DNA of 64,000 nt from Rutpela maculata. Taxonomy: Eukaryota; Arthropoda; Insecta; Coleoptera; Cerambycidae. The notes under the pieces are model-generated. The model had not been told where the DNA came from, searched no databases, and was given only the letters and a program-made list of their open reading frames with translations. Position 1 is the stretch's first letter; each line of letters begins with the position of its first letter. The position numbers and the translations under genes are program-made. The stretch covers positions 42,193,923 to 42,257,922 of the forward strand of contig OW386293.2 in the NCBI GenBank assembly GCA_936432065.2, read 5' to 3'. Below are positions 51,913 through 62,526 of this stretch, one piece after another.

Positions 51913-53075
51913 CTCCAGCAGATACTGTTGAGGTCCTGTGTGGGCTCATTGTTGACGGGCGGCCTCATTTCTGACGGTCTTTGGCTCGGTGGTCTGTTTT
52001 CCGGTGATCTACTTTCCAGCGGTCTGTTTCCGGCGCGTGTCATGCCACTTGTTGATGGTGTTGGTGCTGGTTCAATGGCTCTTCGGTTTCTTGGAGGCGG
52101 TTGTGGTGTTGTACCGGGTATCCGTGCTCCTGACGGTACTGGTGGTGGTGGATTCGGGCGGTAGGCTGGTGCTGGCCGGTGGGTGGGGTGGTCAGTCGTG
52201 TGCGTAACTGGGTATGAGGTAGCGGATGTGGTACGGTACACCTGCTGCATTTCCCGGCGTAGAGTTTCATATTCCATTACTCTGGCGGTCAGGGTGGAAA
52301 TGTCGCTCACTGTGGTCCTTGGGATGTACTGTCTAAAGTCGGGGAGCAGGTTTCTGTACACCCAACGAAGTTCCTCCTGTACGGAGAAGTCTCCATGTCT
52401 CCGGATCAGAGTCTGCATATCAATCAGATAGGTGCTGGCAGCTTCTTCCGGTTTCTGTAAGCGGCGACTAATCTGCGCCTCTATCTCCTCCTGGTAGTTC
52501 ACCGGGAAGTAGAAGATGCGGAAATCTTTCGTAAACTCGCTCCAAGTGGTCCAACGAGCCCGGTTATTGCGGTACCATAAGACTGCCGTTCCTTGTAACA
52601 GCTCTGGTAGTACGGGTAACAGCTGTTCCGGTCGCATTCCAGTATAGGAGCATACTTCTTCTAGCCTCTCTAGGAAGGCGGCAGGATCTCCTTTCCCATT
52701 AAAGTGGATACCCCATTTACGGATCTTGAGAGGGTCCAGCATCGGATTACCAGTAGCCGTGGGCGGAGGTGGGACAGATGTCGCGGTCTGGGCTTGCGGT
52801 GGAATCACTAGTGGCGGTGGCCGGAGTGGCGGGAAGGTGAGTCGTGAAGTAGTTGGGAGTGGTGACGTACTCCCATCCTTGATGAATTTAATCAGGCGCC
52901 GTTTCTTTTCTTCTACGGTGCCAGACAGGTCCAGGCGGAATTTGTTTAGTTCGGTATCCAGTTGTTCCTTCCTGAGCTTATAAATCCAGCTCAGACGGAC
53001 ATCAGCTGTTTCCGGTGGGCGGACATCCTCCGGGTTTTCTGATTCATGTTTTGGTTCTTCCTCGGTATCGGACAT
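51792..53075 (-). CDS. gag: Gag polyprotein of the nested Ty3/gypsy element
   Basis: 427 codons from ATG 53075. Residues about 28-65 (WIYKLRKEQLDTELNKF and onward) resemble a SAP-type helix-turn-helix motif. 110-280 is the capsid-like retrotransposon gag core (HFNGKGDPAAFLERLEEV, VLWYRNNRARWTTWSEF). 300-380 is Pro/Arg-rich. A CCHC zinc knuckle lies at 386-399 (CWRCGRSGHFRNQC). A second knuckle at 407-420 keeps its three Cys but has Ile where His is expected. The role is particle assembly and RNA binding. The stop at 51792 lies just after a possible -1 slip site. Expression would begin in the 5' LTR. Confidence 0.93.
   Translation of the reverse strand: MSDTEEEPKHESENPEDVRPPETADVRLSWIYKLRKEQLDTELNKFRLDLSGTVEEKKRRLIKFIKDGSTSPLPTTSRLTFPPLRPPPLVIPPQAQTATSVPPPPTATGNPMLDPLKIRKWGIHFNGKGDPAAFLERLEEVCSYTGMRPEQLLPVLPELLQGTAVLWYRNNRARWTTWSEFTKDFRIFYFPVNYQEEIEAQISRRLQKPEEAASTYLIDMQTLIRRHGDFSVQEELRWVYRNLLPDFRQYIPRTTVSDISTLTARVMEYETLRREMQQVYRTTSATSYPVTHTTDHPTHRPAPAYRPNPPPPVPSGARIPGTTPQPPPRNRRAIEPAPTPSTSGMTRAGNRPLESRSPENRPPSQRPSEMRPPVNNEPTQDLNSICWRCGRSGHFRNQCRFPPKLFCSRCGRPGIMTRDCQCQRTEN
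51795..51801 (-). promoter_or_regulatory. Candidate -1 frameshift site
   Basis: G GAA AAC directly precedes the gag stop. A one-base backward slip places GGA AAA in the pol frame and continues without a stop. It is not a perfect X XXY YYZ heptamer, so the site is a suggestion based on position. Confidence 0.4.
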
Positions 53076-54186
53076 GTTTGCTTCTCTGTGGTGACTTCAA
53101 ACACTGCGATTCTGGACGGTAACGACCAACGATGAACGGTGAACGGTGACAGTGACGGTGACGGTGGACGGTGGACGGTCTATGTTGGGACAGTCGGTAA
53201 TAGATGATGCCTGGTAGTGCTGCTTCAGAGAGGTCCTTCTCGTTCGAGTTCTCAAGTAGAACTCCCGACGGTAACGGACAACGGTGAACGATGGCGGTGA
53301 CGGTGACAGAGGTGAAGACAGTGACAAAGGCGGTGACGGTGACAGTGAAGAAAGCAGGTAACAGGTGGTATCTGGTAGTGCTCTTCGGAGACGTCCTTAC
53401 CGTTCGAGTTCTCAAGCAGAACTCCCTCGACGGTAACGGACAACAGTGAACGGTGGCGGTGACAGTGACAGTGGTGAGGACGGTGACAGTGAAGAAAGCA
53501 GGTATCAGGCGGTATCTGATAGTGCTTCTTCGGAGACGTCCTTACCCTTCGAGTTCTCAAGCAGAACTCTGTAGTTTACGCACTGGAAGTCCACTGGTAG
53601 TGGTAGGCACCAAACGGATAGAATTTATCACCGGAACTGGTAGGACTCCGGGGATAATCCAGAAAATCGGTAGAATCAAATTAGATGGTGTCTTGAGATG
53701 CCAGTTACCCAATCTTGTCGGTCTTACTCAGTTTCGGCCTCCTAGGTTGCTGTGGTACACGGTTTTCCGAAACGGTTGGTCGGAGCGATCTGAAACCAGT
53801 GGCAATCGATTCCTTGGGTCCAATTACCCTGAATTTGATACCCCACACGACTTCGTTCCTTTTCGGATCCCTTCGGTACACTTCGGAAACGTTCGGCCGG
53901 AGTTCGGGTTTTCGGTTAAAAGTGCAGCCTCTTCGTATGCTAACACCGCCGGAACCTATGTTCAATTCCCAAAATCTAATAGTCTTCTTAAAATGGTCGA
54001 GAACGTCTTCGGGAGTGGTCGGAGCGGTTCGGTAATGGTCCCAATCGCTTCCTCGTGGTCGGTTTAGTCGAAAATGACACCTCAGATGTCTCTCTAGGCC
54101 GGTCGGTACTTTTTCGGTCGCGTCCGGTGACTGTCGAATGCGAAAGTCCAATTAAATTTTCCCACAATCTAATTTAATTTAATACA
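53076..54186 (-). promoter_or_regulatory. 1.1-kb leader of the nested element with repeated hairpins
   Basis: Between the primer site and gag. 53100-53570 is a degenerate tandem repeat of about 145-160 bp, rich in GGTGACGGTGACAGTG. Each of three units carries the inverted repeat GAGTTCT-5 nt-AGAACTC (53246-53264, 53406-53424, 53551-53569). 53600-54180 is unique within the window and has long open frames on both strands that show no protein-like composition. Conserved leader hairpins would suit RNA packaging or translation control. This is inference. Confidence 0.6.
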
Positions 54187-54204
54187 GTCCCTGCTCGGGC
54201 GCCA
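54187..54204 (-). other. Primer binding site, tRNA-Lys type
   Basis: Plus strand GTCCCTGCTCGGGCGCCA equals the 3' end of a lysine tRNA with one likely mismatch. It lies 4 nt from the 5' LTR. Confidence 0.85.
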
Positions 54205-54208
54205 AGTT

Positions 54209-55571
54209 TGTGACGTATACTTTCCGGTGAGGCCGGAAAGTGGTCACTTTTGGCACCTTAGCAACGGTTCGGTTACTCGGGCGCCACCTTTACAATTTTT
54301 TACGTGGGGCAAAGGTCCCACACTAGCCTCTTAACACAGCCTGTTACAGTAGGGCTGGGATAGCTACAGTGGAGAAAACAGTAACTTCCAGTGGGTCAAT
54401 TTGGGAAAATTGGACTGTTACACAAACAGCAGTAAAACACAGAATTCGGTAAAACAGAATATCTATTTATTTCCTATAAGTTACAGTGATAACGAAACTA
54501 TTTACAGCTTAACTAGTTTAATATATACAGTACATTTATAACGCACAAAAGAGCAAACCCAGGCTGTGACGTGCTGATGATTACGGTAAGTGCTACCATG
54601 CGATACGGTGACGTTACTAAGGTAAGCAGGAGTGAAGCAGCGGTATGACGGAAAAAATGGCGGTGACGTACAGTTTGACAGCAGGCAGGGATAGGCAGCG
54701 GTATGACGATAAAAATGGCGGTGACTATTACAGAAGATTCTCGGTTAGACTGGGGGACTCTATATTTGCTGCGTGCAGTAATGACGTAGTCGCGGTAGGA
54801 GCAATCTTTAAGGATCGGTACTTGCACAGTTGGCGGGGCTCCTGCTTACTGCTGGACGCGTCTAGAGTCGTGGAGCGGCCGACCACGACTGTTTGATATC
54901 ACGAGTTTTAATAAAGACTTTCCTCTTTCCACAAGCCGGTAGAGGGGGAAAATGTGCAGACACGGTGCGTAGCGGTAAATGAATACTTGTATTATTTTCA
55001 GGTGAAACGGTTAAATGAAAAATATTTTACAAGTCAGAAATCGCGGACTTTACCATTATTTTCTGTCTCCCGGTCTTAGAAAAATTTCACTTACTTACTT
55101 TACTCACTTTACTTACTTATTTCCGAAGCTGGCTGCAGTGGGCACGTCTGGTCGCTGTTGGAGCTCGTGAGGAACTGAACTGTCTGCTCTCAGTGCCTCG
55201 GGTATCTAGTCCACTATCCCCTCTATTCGCGGTAATGACGGGGGAACGGTGCGCGTGGATATTGATTGCCGTAGGCGCAACTTAGTACAGTGTCGCGGAA
55301 ATATAATTGTAACTTACGTCTGCTGGCGGTTTCCCTGGAGAAGGCACTTCTGCTTGCTGTTGTTCACTGGTAGCAACTGAATGCTTTCTGCGGAGATCAC
55401 GGTTTAGCATGCATTTTCAGTTTCGGTTGGGCCTGGTGGGGCCTATTAGTTTATGCGGTGATATAATTATTCTTCACAGCCTGGTAACTTTTATTAAATA
55501 ATCTAACAGAAACATATTTATTTATGGTAAATATAAATGGTTTATTGGGGTTTAAAATATGCTTCATTACA
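54209..55571 (-). repeat. 5' LTR of the nested element
   Basis: 1363 bp, partner of 46716-48078, the same length and nearly identical. It would hold the promoter for the element. Confidence 0.97.
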
Positions 55572-58538
55572 GTTAGGGTAGATTAATATCGGAGTTGTTG
55601 TTAATGTTTGTTTCAAATTTTGAAAAGAATTTATACAATCATTGTCGAAGAGAAATGGTACGTCTTTTTGTAGTAGTTTTGTTAAGGGTTTGGTAATCTT
55701 GGAGAAAGGGATAAAGCGCCTGTAATATCCGGCTAAGCCTAGAAATGATTTAATTTCTTTTTGGTTTTTTGGTTGAGGGAAGTTTAGAATAGCGTCAACT
55801 TTCGAACTATTCGGTTTTACGCCGTCTTTTGTAATGAGATGTCCTAAATAAGCGACTTCCTTGCGGAGAAACTCGCATTTGTCGGGTTGAATTTTTAGAT
55901 TGGCTTTCTGTAATCGTTTGAAAACTTCTGTTAATCGAGAGATATGCTCGTGAATAGTAGGGGAGTAAACAATAATGTCGTCCATATAGACGAGACATCG
56001 TTCATTTTGGATACCTAACAAAATGTTATCCATCACTCTTTGAAATGTTGATGGAGCATTCTTAAGTCCAAAAGGCATTCTTACGAATTCAAAATGACCA
56101 TTTTCAACTGTGAAAGCAGTTTTTTGAATATCTTTTGCATCAATCTCGATTTGGTGAAATCCGGAGGCTAAGTCCAAAGTTGTAAAATATTGACATTTGC
56201 CTAATTGATCGAGGAGGTCGGAAATATTGGGTAGCGGGTATTTATCGTCAATAGTCAGTTCGTTGAGTTTTCTGTAGTCCACTACAACTCGCCATTTTTG
56301 TTTACCGGAGGCGTCGAGTTTTTTAGGTACAACCCAGACCGGAGAGGACCAGGGAGAAATCGAAGGTCTAATGATGCCTTGATCGAGCATATTAGAGACT
56401 TGTGTTTTAACTTCCTCTTTATGGATATGAGGGTAGCGATATGACTTTGTGAAAACCGGTTTTGAATCGTTCGTATCAATGGAATGCTTAATTTCGTTAG
56501 TAAAAGTTAAATTGTCTCCTTCCAAATAGAATATATCTTGAAAGTCTAAACAAAGCTGCGTTACTATTTCGGCCTCTTCTTCGTTTAGATGATCCAAGCG
56601 CAATTCGTTCCTAATTTCGAAGGATCTGTCTGTCTGTGGATGTTTGTCGTTTTCCTGGGCTAACTGTATAGCCTCGGTATTTCGCAGGTTACATTTTAGT
56701 TTACAAATTTTTTCCATGCGAGGTTCAATAGAAATTAAATTTTTGATGTTGCTTAAGTTTGAATTTTTTGTATCAGAATTAATAGTTGGTTGTAAAGGTA
56801 AATTTACTGTAGTTTCTTCCGTAACTTTAAATAGTGGTACGGTTTTGAAATTTGTGACTAGTTGTTTATTTTTAAAGTCTACTTTGTATTCGTAATGTTC
56901 TAGGAAGTCTGCGCCTAATAATCCATCGAAATCTATATCTAGATTATAGATATAAACTTTGTGTGACTCATTTGAAAAGGGGATGAGAACAGATTCGTTG
57001 ATATAAATTTTTTGATCAGTGATACCCTGTATGATTACATTTTCAGGGGATCTACGTCTGTAATTTTCAGCTGTTTTAGGTTTAAAAATTGATATACCTG
57101 CGCCTGTGTCAATTAGAATTTTAAATTTACCGGTTGCATCCTTCATATAGTAGAGGTTCTTTGAATTTACAGTTAATAGGGTATGGGAAAGCGTATTTAC
57201 ATGAACGTCTGTTCTGGGAAATTCAGCATTGGGTCGAAACTGTCGTTGAGGTTCATAGTTTGTACTTGAGTTTCTAGTTCCGTAATTGATTCGAATTGGT
57301 CTGTTTGTTGTGTCGGAGTATCCGTGCGGTACTGGGTGGGGAGAATTAGCGGTATAATTCTCCTGGATATTTTGATTGGTTTCAAAATTATAATTTTCAT
57401 AAGTATCTTCTGCAGTTTGGTAATCAGAAGAATAGTCACTGTATTGATTAAAATCGCATTGGTTTTCATAAGGTTCGTAATTTAAATGATGCGTTTTTTG
57501 TTGATTAAAACGGTTGAAATTTGGGTTAGGCTGAATAGCGGATGGTCGTTGTTGTGTGAAGTTAGGGTTCGGCCTTATGGCTGAGGGCCTGTTTTGCTGT
57601 GGTTGATTTGGTTGGCCGTTTTGAGGGAATGTCCTCTGGATAAATTGATTGTTTTGTGAAAAGTTTTGGAAACTTGAATTCCCTGGGTAATTTGGTCGTT
57701 GGAAATTTTGCGAAGTTGACGGCATTGTTTGCGATTGTTGCCTTGTACGGCATTCGCTTATGACATGTCCATTGCGTTTGCAAAATGAACAGAATTTTTG
57801 TTGGAAATTTGAAATGGGTCGTTTTTGTTGTAAAGTGGGATTTTTGACCGGACTATTTTTCGGAAATTTCTGTTGTTCGAAATAAGAGAGTTGTAGCTCT
57901 CTACGAATTCTGCTTACGGCTTTCAGTATGCTAGGAGGATTGCTAGCACGTATGATGCGGCCTAAATTCGGTTCTAAGCCTGTTAATAAATTGTTTAAGG
58001 TCATCGTTTCGATGAGATCTGATTGTGCAGCTCTTTGCGTTGTGGTTAAATTTTGCTTTTGCACTGCGGCGTGCATTTTAGCATTGTGCGTTTGTAAACG
58101 CGAAATAAATGTTAGAGCTGATTCACCTGGCAATTGGTGAATGCGCTGCAGGTCCTGAATCAAGGCCGTTAGATCTCTGGAATCCCCAAAGTGGGTTTCC
58201 AATAGTGCTTTGATTTCTGGCCAGGTGCCAGGGTTACGAGAATTTATTAATTCGGCAGCTTTGCCTTTCAATTTATTTTTTATGTGGACGGTCAAAAGAA
58301 TTTTTTGATCTCCAATTGCCATGCTTTGGGCGCAATGACAGGAGTTGAGGAATGTTTGTAAATTAATGGCATTGCCATCTAATTCGGGTATCAACGAAAA
58401 TATCTCAGAGAGCTTGTAAGGCTCAATTTGCTCTGGTTGTGGTTGTTGTTTTTGTAGTTGTTGTTGTTGTTGTAGTTGTTGTTCGGTTGGTGCCGGTGGC
58501 ACTGGTTGAACTGGCTCTGGTTGAGCTCTATCTGGCAT
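55572..58538 (-). pseudogene. gag-pol: Outer element gag-pol, 5' part: Gag, protease, reverse transcriptase
   Basis: One continuous frame from ATG 58538 to the nested insertion, about 989 codons. Residues 1-40 are Pro/Gln-rich, and 40-215 are a gag core. A CCHC knuckle lies at 250-263 (CSFCKRNGHVISEC), followed by a Gln/Asn-rich spacer. Protease DTG is at 477-479, LLGADF near 540, and reverse transcriptase with YMDD at 851-854 up to FLGLAGYYRRF. The last codons before the stop at 55542 come from the nested LTR. Gag and Pol share one frame, so no frameshift would be needed. It continues at 44723-46715. Only the insertion disrupts it. Confidence 0.94.
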
Positions 58539-59061
58539 TTTGCTTTTTGTATTTAGAAATTACTTGGACAAAAATTGGTTGCGTATCAGCGGTATGATAC
58601 GATAAATTAAATTAGCTTGTTACGTTGCGTGCGTAAATGGATTGTATATTAGCTGTATAATACACAATGTTTCGTATTAGCAGTATAATACGAAAGTAAA
58701 TAACTTAAAATTAAATGAACTTGTTTCGTTGTGTTTGTAAAGGAATGGATTCACTTTGACAAGAGAACTGGCTTTGTGCGCCTAGTGTATTAGCAGTATA
58801 ATACACTTTTAATAAAATAAGTTGCGAAAAATAATAAAATAGTAAAATGGTACGAGATGATTCTTAAAATGACTTACATAAGTTTCGTTTCCATGGGTAG
58901 GTTCTTCGTCCGTCAAGGGATTGGGATCCGCCACCACCAGTGAGGAAGGTCTCCTTGTTCTCGTAGATGTACACGCACTAGTTAAGCACCTTCTGCAGAT
59001 GTTCTCCTTGTTCTCTTACGTTTCACTACCAGTTAGGCTTCTTGTTCTGATGATGTTTACG
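58539..59061 (-). promoter_or_regulatory. Leader of the outer element
   Basis: About 520 bp between the primer site and gag. GTATTAGCAGTATAATAC-type imperfect palindromes recur near 58590, 58650, 58677 and 58787. They may be structured leader repeats. A donor for env splicing should lie here, but I cannot choose one. Confidence 0.5.
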
Positions 59062-59080
59062 GATCCTACCGACTGCGCTA
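59062..59080 (-). other. Primer binding site, tRNA-Ser type
   Basis: Plus strand GATCCTACCGACTGCGCTA matches the 3' end of a serine tRNA (..ACTGCGCCA) with one mismatch in CCA. It is one nucleotide from the 5' LTR. Confidence 0.8.
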
Positions 59081-59081
59081 A

Positions 59082-59445
59082 TGTTAGATCACGGTTCACA
59101 TGAATGACTTTTTAAAAAAGGTTTATTTATTTAATGGAGCCAACGTTGGCTCTTGGAGAAGGAATTAGAATAATAAATTAGAAGTGTTGCATTCTAACTG
59201 AGTTTAATAACTGACTTTACAAAGCATGTCTAGTCGTATTTATAACATACAGAACCTGAGTAAGCAAAATATAGAACAAAGGAAATGCAATTCGACAGTC
59301 AGCATAAAATGTGAGAAACAAGGGTGAAATATAATATCTCTAAGATAAGCGATTAATAAGAGAAGTCGTTATCATGAAATATGATATACATGTGGAGGTT
59401 TGTTATGACTAAGTCTTTATAATAAGCATATAATTTTATATAACA
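59082..59445 (-). repeat. 5' LTR of the outer element
   Basis: 364 bp, partner of 42283-42646; four substitutions by eye (for example C/T at the ACTTTCTAAA position and T/A in ATCATGTAAT). Confidence 0.97.
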
Positions 59446-59449
59446 CATA

Positions 59450-59836
59450 TACCTATATCCATTTCCGGTGAAAACAGCTTTATGTAAATTTGTCCGAATT
59501 TTCAGTGGTTTTCAAGCTAATTTGACTGCGCTATAAAGTTAAACCGTGTTTATGTGTAGCTATGTAGGCAACTTCAGATTTAAATTCATATTCATATTTC
59601 AAGTAATGCGGGGTTGATAATAATTTATGCAGGGAAAATAATTGTCAAAATCCCTGCTGCAGTTGTCAGCTTATTAAAAAAATACTCATTTGCTCTGAGA
59701 GAGCAAATTTTTAGATGTTATATAGAATTCAGCGAGGAGTCAAGAGAGGTAGAGGGGAAGGTGATAAGAGGGTGGTTTTTGAAGGTATGTTGTTTTTTAT
59801 GACAAGGTGGGTTTTGAAGGTGGGGATATGGTCAGT
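59450..59836. other. Target repeat flank and LINE 3' region
   Basis: 59446-59515 is the second half of the repeat in which the outer element landed (see 37530-37670). The rest is probably the 3' untranslated part of the LINE fragment that follows. No gene. Confidence 0.4.
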
Positions 59837-60335
59837 TTATCGGGGGGGGGTATCGTAGAGTGGGAGGCGTTCGTAAATGTATTTGTGCGTATGTTGTATG
59901 TTGTCTCCTCTTCTGATGTTAACAATGTTTTCCGTAAGTTGTGAGTTTGTCAGTTTGTATATAAAAAAATTCTGTGACGTTTCGTCAATGTAGTCACGTA
60001 TCATTTGCACCTCCGTAAGCCTATGCAGCTCGGCGATGGTAATATAGCGAGGAGAATTGGTCAGCAAACGCAGCAACTTATTTTGAGTTCTTTGTCGTCT
60101 GAGGCACTGTGAGTCGGAAATTAAATTCCACGACGCACAGGCATAGGTTAGTATGGTCCTAAAGATTGTCTTATATAGACATATTTTATTGTCAATTGAT
60201 AATTTGCTGCGACTGTTGACCAACGGATATAATTTGCTTAGAGCCGCATAGGCTTTATTTGTAACCTTGGTTATATGGGATGCAAAAGAGAGTCGAGTGT
60301 CGAGTGTCAGTCCTAGTTGTCCTCTACAAATAAGT
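59837..60335 (-). pseudogene. Jockey-like LINE reverse transcriptase, C-terminal fragment
   Basis: Open on the minus strand from about 60335: GLTLDTRLSFASHITKVTN, YPLVNSRSKLSIDNKICLYK, TILTYACASWNLISDSQ, LRRQRTQNKLLRLLTNSPRY, then LHRLTEVQMIRDYI, ending at 59837. This is the thumb/C-terminal region after the catalytic palm of Jockey-clade non-LTR reverse transcriptases. The 5' part, with the endonuclease and the catalytic motif, is missing, as expected for 5' truncation. Confidence 0.85.
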
Positions 60336-60689
60336 ACGTTATTGCAAACATAACATCAACATCAATTCGATACATAATGAATACAAAAAAAAAAAGTTAA
60401 TGAACAAGAAACAGGAAATAATAAAAAATAATTTTTTAAAGACCTACATAAAATAGATATGGAATTAAGAACAGCAAAACTAAACAAATACTAAATTATT
60501 AGTGTAACTAAAGATACCTAATTAAAGCGCTACAGGGAATATGCACGTAAACAAAGAGATTCGCAACTTTGAGCAAGATGCTGTGTAGTTATACTCGCAT
60601 AAATTACAGTAGGTTTATAGAATTTTTATGATTTATTCTCGGATTTAATACTTTGATGGGGTACTAAAAGTCAAAGGAACCATTTCCGA
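60336..60689. other. No gene recognised
   Basis: AT-rich, with a short poly-A tract at 60388. Nothing that I can support. Confidence 0.3.
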
Positions 60690-62526
60690 AAGTTTTAAAT
60701 CACAATATTTTTCATCCCCTTTAATAATGGGCTGGGGGTAGTAAAAGAGGTGGCTAATGCCAAAAATTTTTTTGAGACCTTAGCTCCTCTTGAATTAACT
60801 AAGTAAATACCAATTTCATGAAATCTTACTTGTTTGATTTACCTATTTACCCCATATACCCCAATTTACCTCTCAAGTTCTCAAAGGAATAAGACCAAAA
60901 CAGAATCCAGTTCCAGATCTCGTTAAAATACACACCTGTGCCAAATTATAAGTCAATATCTTAAACGGTTCCAGAGTAATCGTGAGCATCAAAAAGTTAC
61001 AAGACCAACTTATTGCTCAAACTTAAAATCTTGACGTTTCATGATATTCTAAGCCTATTTGAATAGGTAATGAAAATATTTTAAAAAAAATTTTGCGTTA
61101 GTATACTTCCACTGGATGTGAAAGTAATACGCAGAAAACGGTATGACTAAGATATAAAAAGTCATCATGTGCCGTGGATTACACGATAGAAGTAAAGCTT
61201 CCACTTCAAGCATTTTCTTAGAAGAAACCTACTACGCATTCATACTACTCGAAGTAACAAACTGTGCATTCAATTTACTCGAGGAAAGCCACTGTGCATT
61301 CATAATTCTCGAGGAAATCGACTGCGCATCCATTTTATTTGAAGAAACCCACTGCGCATCCATAGTACTTGAGAAGAGCCATTACGCATCCAAAATACTC
61401 GAGGAAACCTGCTGCGCATCCACACTACTCGAGGTAACATACTGCGCGTCCAGTTTACTCGAGGAAACCCACTGCGTATCGATACAACTTGAGGTAACTT
61501 ACTGCGTACTTATAGTACTCGAAAAAAGTCACTGCGTACTTAAAATACCCTAGGAAACCTACTGCGGATCCATAGTACTCGAGGAAAGCTACTGCGCATC
61601 CATAATATTCGGCGAAACCTACTGCATATCCATAGTACTCGAGGAAAGCCACTGCGCATTCTTGCTACTAGAGGTAGTTATGATAGAATCAGGAGAATAA
61701 TAGAAGATCTATAGACACCGTATAGGTTGTATGGTATTCTAATTTGAGATCGTAGAAGTTGGACACACACGGAATCTCCTCATCTATCCTTAAAAGTGAA
61801 TTTAGCAACCGGCTAAAATAATCTTAAAAGGTAGGCACACTGATGTTCGTTTCTTCGTAGAACTCGAATTACAATGTAACCAGTAGGGTGTTTATAAATC
61901 TTAAAATTCCACATTTAGATTTTTTATCCGTCTCTCACAACGAAAAAAATTTTGATACTATATTTGCACTTCACTATGAGGAAATTATTGTTTATGGAAC
62001 TTTAATAACTTAACATTTGAAGTCGTCTACCTCAAAAACCTATAAAACGTTATGCCACATCGGTAGTGGGGGTGGGGGTGGCGGTAGAGGGATGGTAGTG
62101 GGGGTGGATGAAGTAAAGAAAAGTTAATTCCTTTGATTCTTGTATACACGCTATATTACACTTTCATTATTTTCACCCCCTTTAACAATGGGCTGGGAGT
62201 AGTAATGGGGGTGGCTAATGCCAAAAATTTTTATGAGACCTTAACTTCTTTTATATATACTAAATACCAAGTTTACGGGCTCTTATTGCTTGATTTATCT
62301 ATTTACCCCCATTTACCCCAATTTATCTCCCAACTCTTCAACGAAATAAGACCAAAATATAATCTAGTTCCAACTCTCGTTAAAATAAGTACGGGTACCA
62401 AATTTCAAGTCGATATCCAAAGTACACGTGCGCATAAAAAAAGTTAGACAGACCGACAGACAGAATTTTTTTTGCGCAAACATAAAATTTTGTTTGCCTT
62501 ATTATAGTTCCACTGGATGTGGAAGT
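60690..62526 (-). mobile_element. Helitron-like composite, reversed, with minisatellite
   Basis: Mirror of the structure at 6449-8085. A truncated unit (60690-61115, ending CTTCCACTGGATGTGAAAGT), the minisatellite (61221-61670), then a second unit (61905-62526, ending TTCCACTGGATGTGGAAGTA). Repetition of the whole unit-minisatellite-unit order at two loci argues that it moves as one element. Confidence 0.55.
61221..61670. repeat. Minisatellite, about 15 units of 30 bp
   Basis: Units around GAGGAAACCTACTGCGCATC plus CATAGTACTC. Because the unit is a multiple of three, frames stay open on both strands. Plus-strand translation from 61167 gives ten-residue repeats such as EETHCASIVL. Confidence 0.92.

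Larger units (their letters stand above)
46712..55575 (-). mobile_element. Nested Ty3/gypsy element with 1363-bp LTRs
   Basis: The element occupies 46716-55571, with GTTA duplicated at 46712-46715 and 55572-55575. It is 8856 bp long, has gag and pol but no env, and has a long leader. LTR copies differ at about three positions that I could see, fewer per base than in the outer element, so it inserted later. The insertion target is the RNase H region of the outer pol, same orientation. GC content is visibly higher than in the surrounding genome. Confidence 0.97.
42279..59449 (-). mobile_element. Env-bearing Ty3/gypsy (errantivirus-like) element, split by a nested element
   Basis: The element occupies 42283-59445 on the minus strand, with CATA duplicated at both flanks (42279-42282 and 59446-59449; wider target TACATA). 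Its own length without the nested element is about 8.3 kb. Order in transcription sense: 5' LTR, primer site, gag-pol in one frame, env, polypurine tract, 3' LTR. The two LTRs (364 bp each) differ at four positions by eye. Insect errantiviruses are endogenous, retrovirus-like Ty3 elements that prefer alternating pyrimidine-purine targets; the site here fits. Env is broken and gag-pol is split, so this copy cannot encode a full set of proteins. Confidence 0.95.

Noticed and set aside
53453..54151. Long open frames on both strands in the nested element's leader
   Set aside because: They overlap on opposite strands and follow repeat composition; probably non-coding leader.
61221..61670. Direct-repeat array considered as CRISPR
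   Set aside because: Head-to-tail 30-bp units with no spacers, in an insect genome; a minisatellite.
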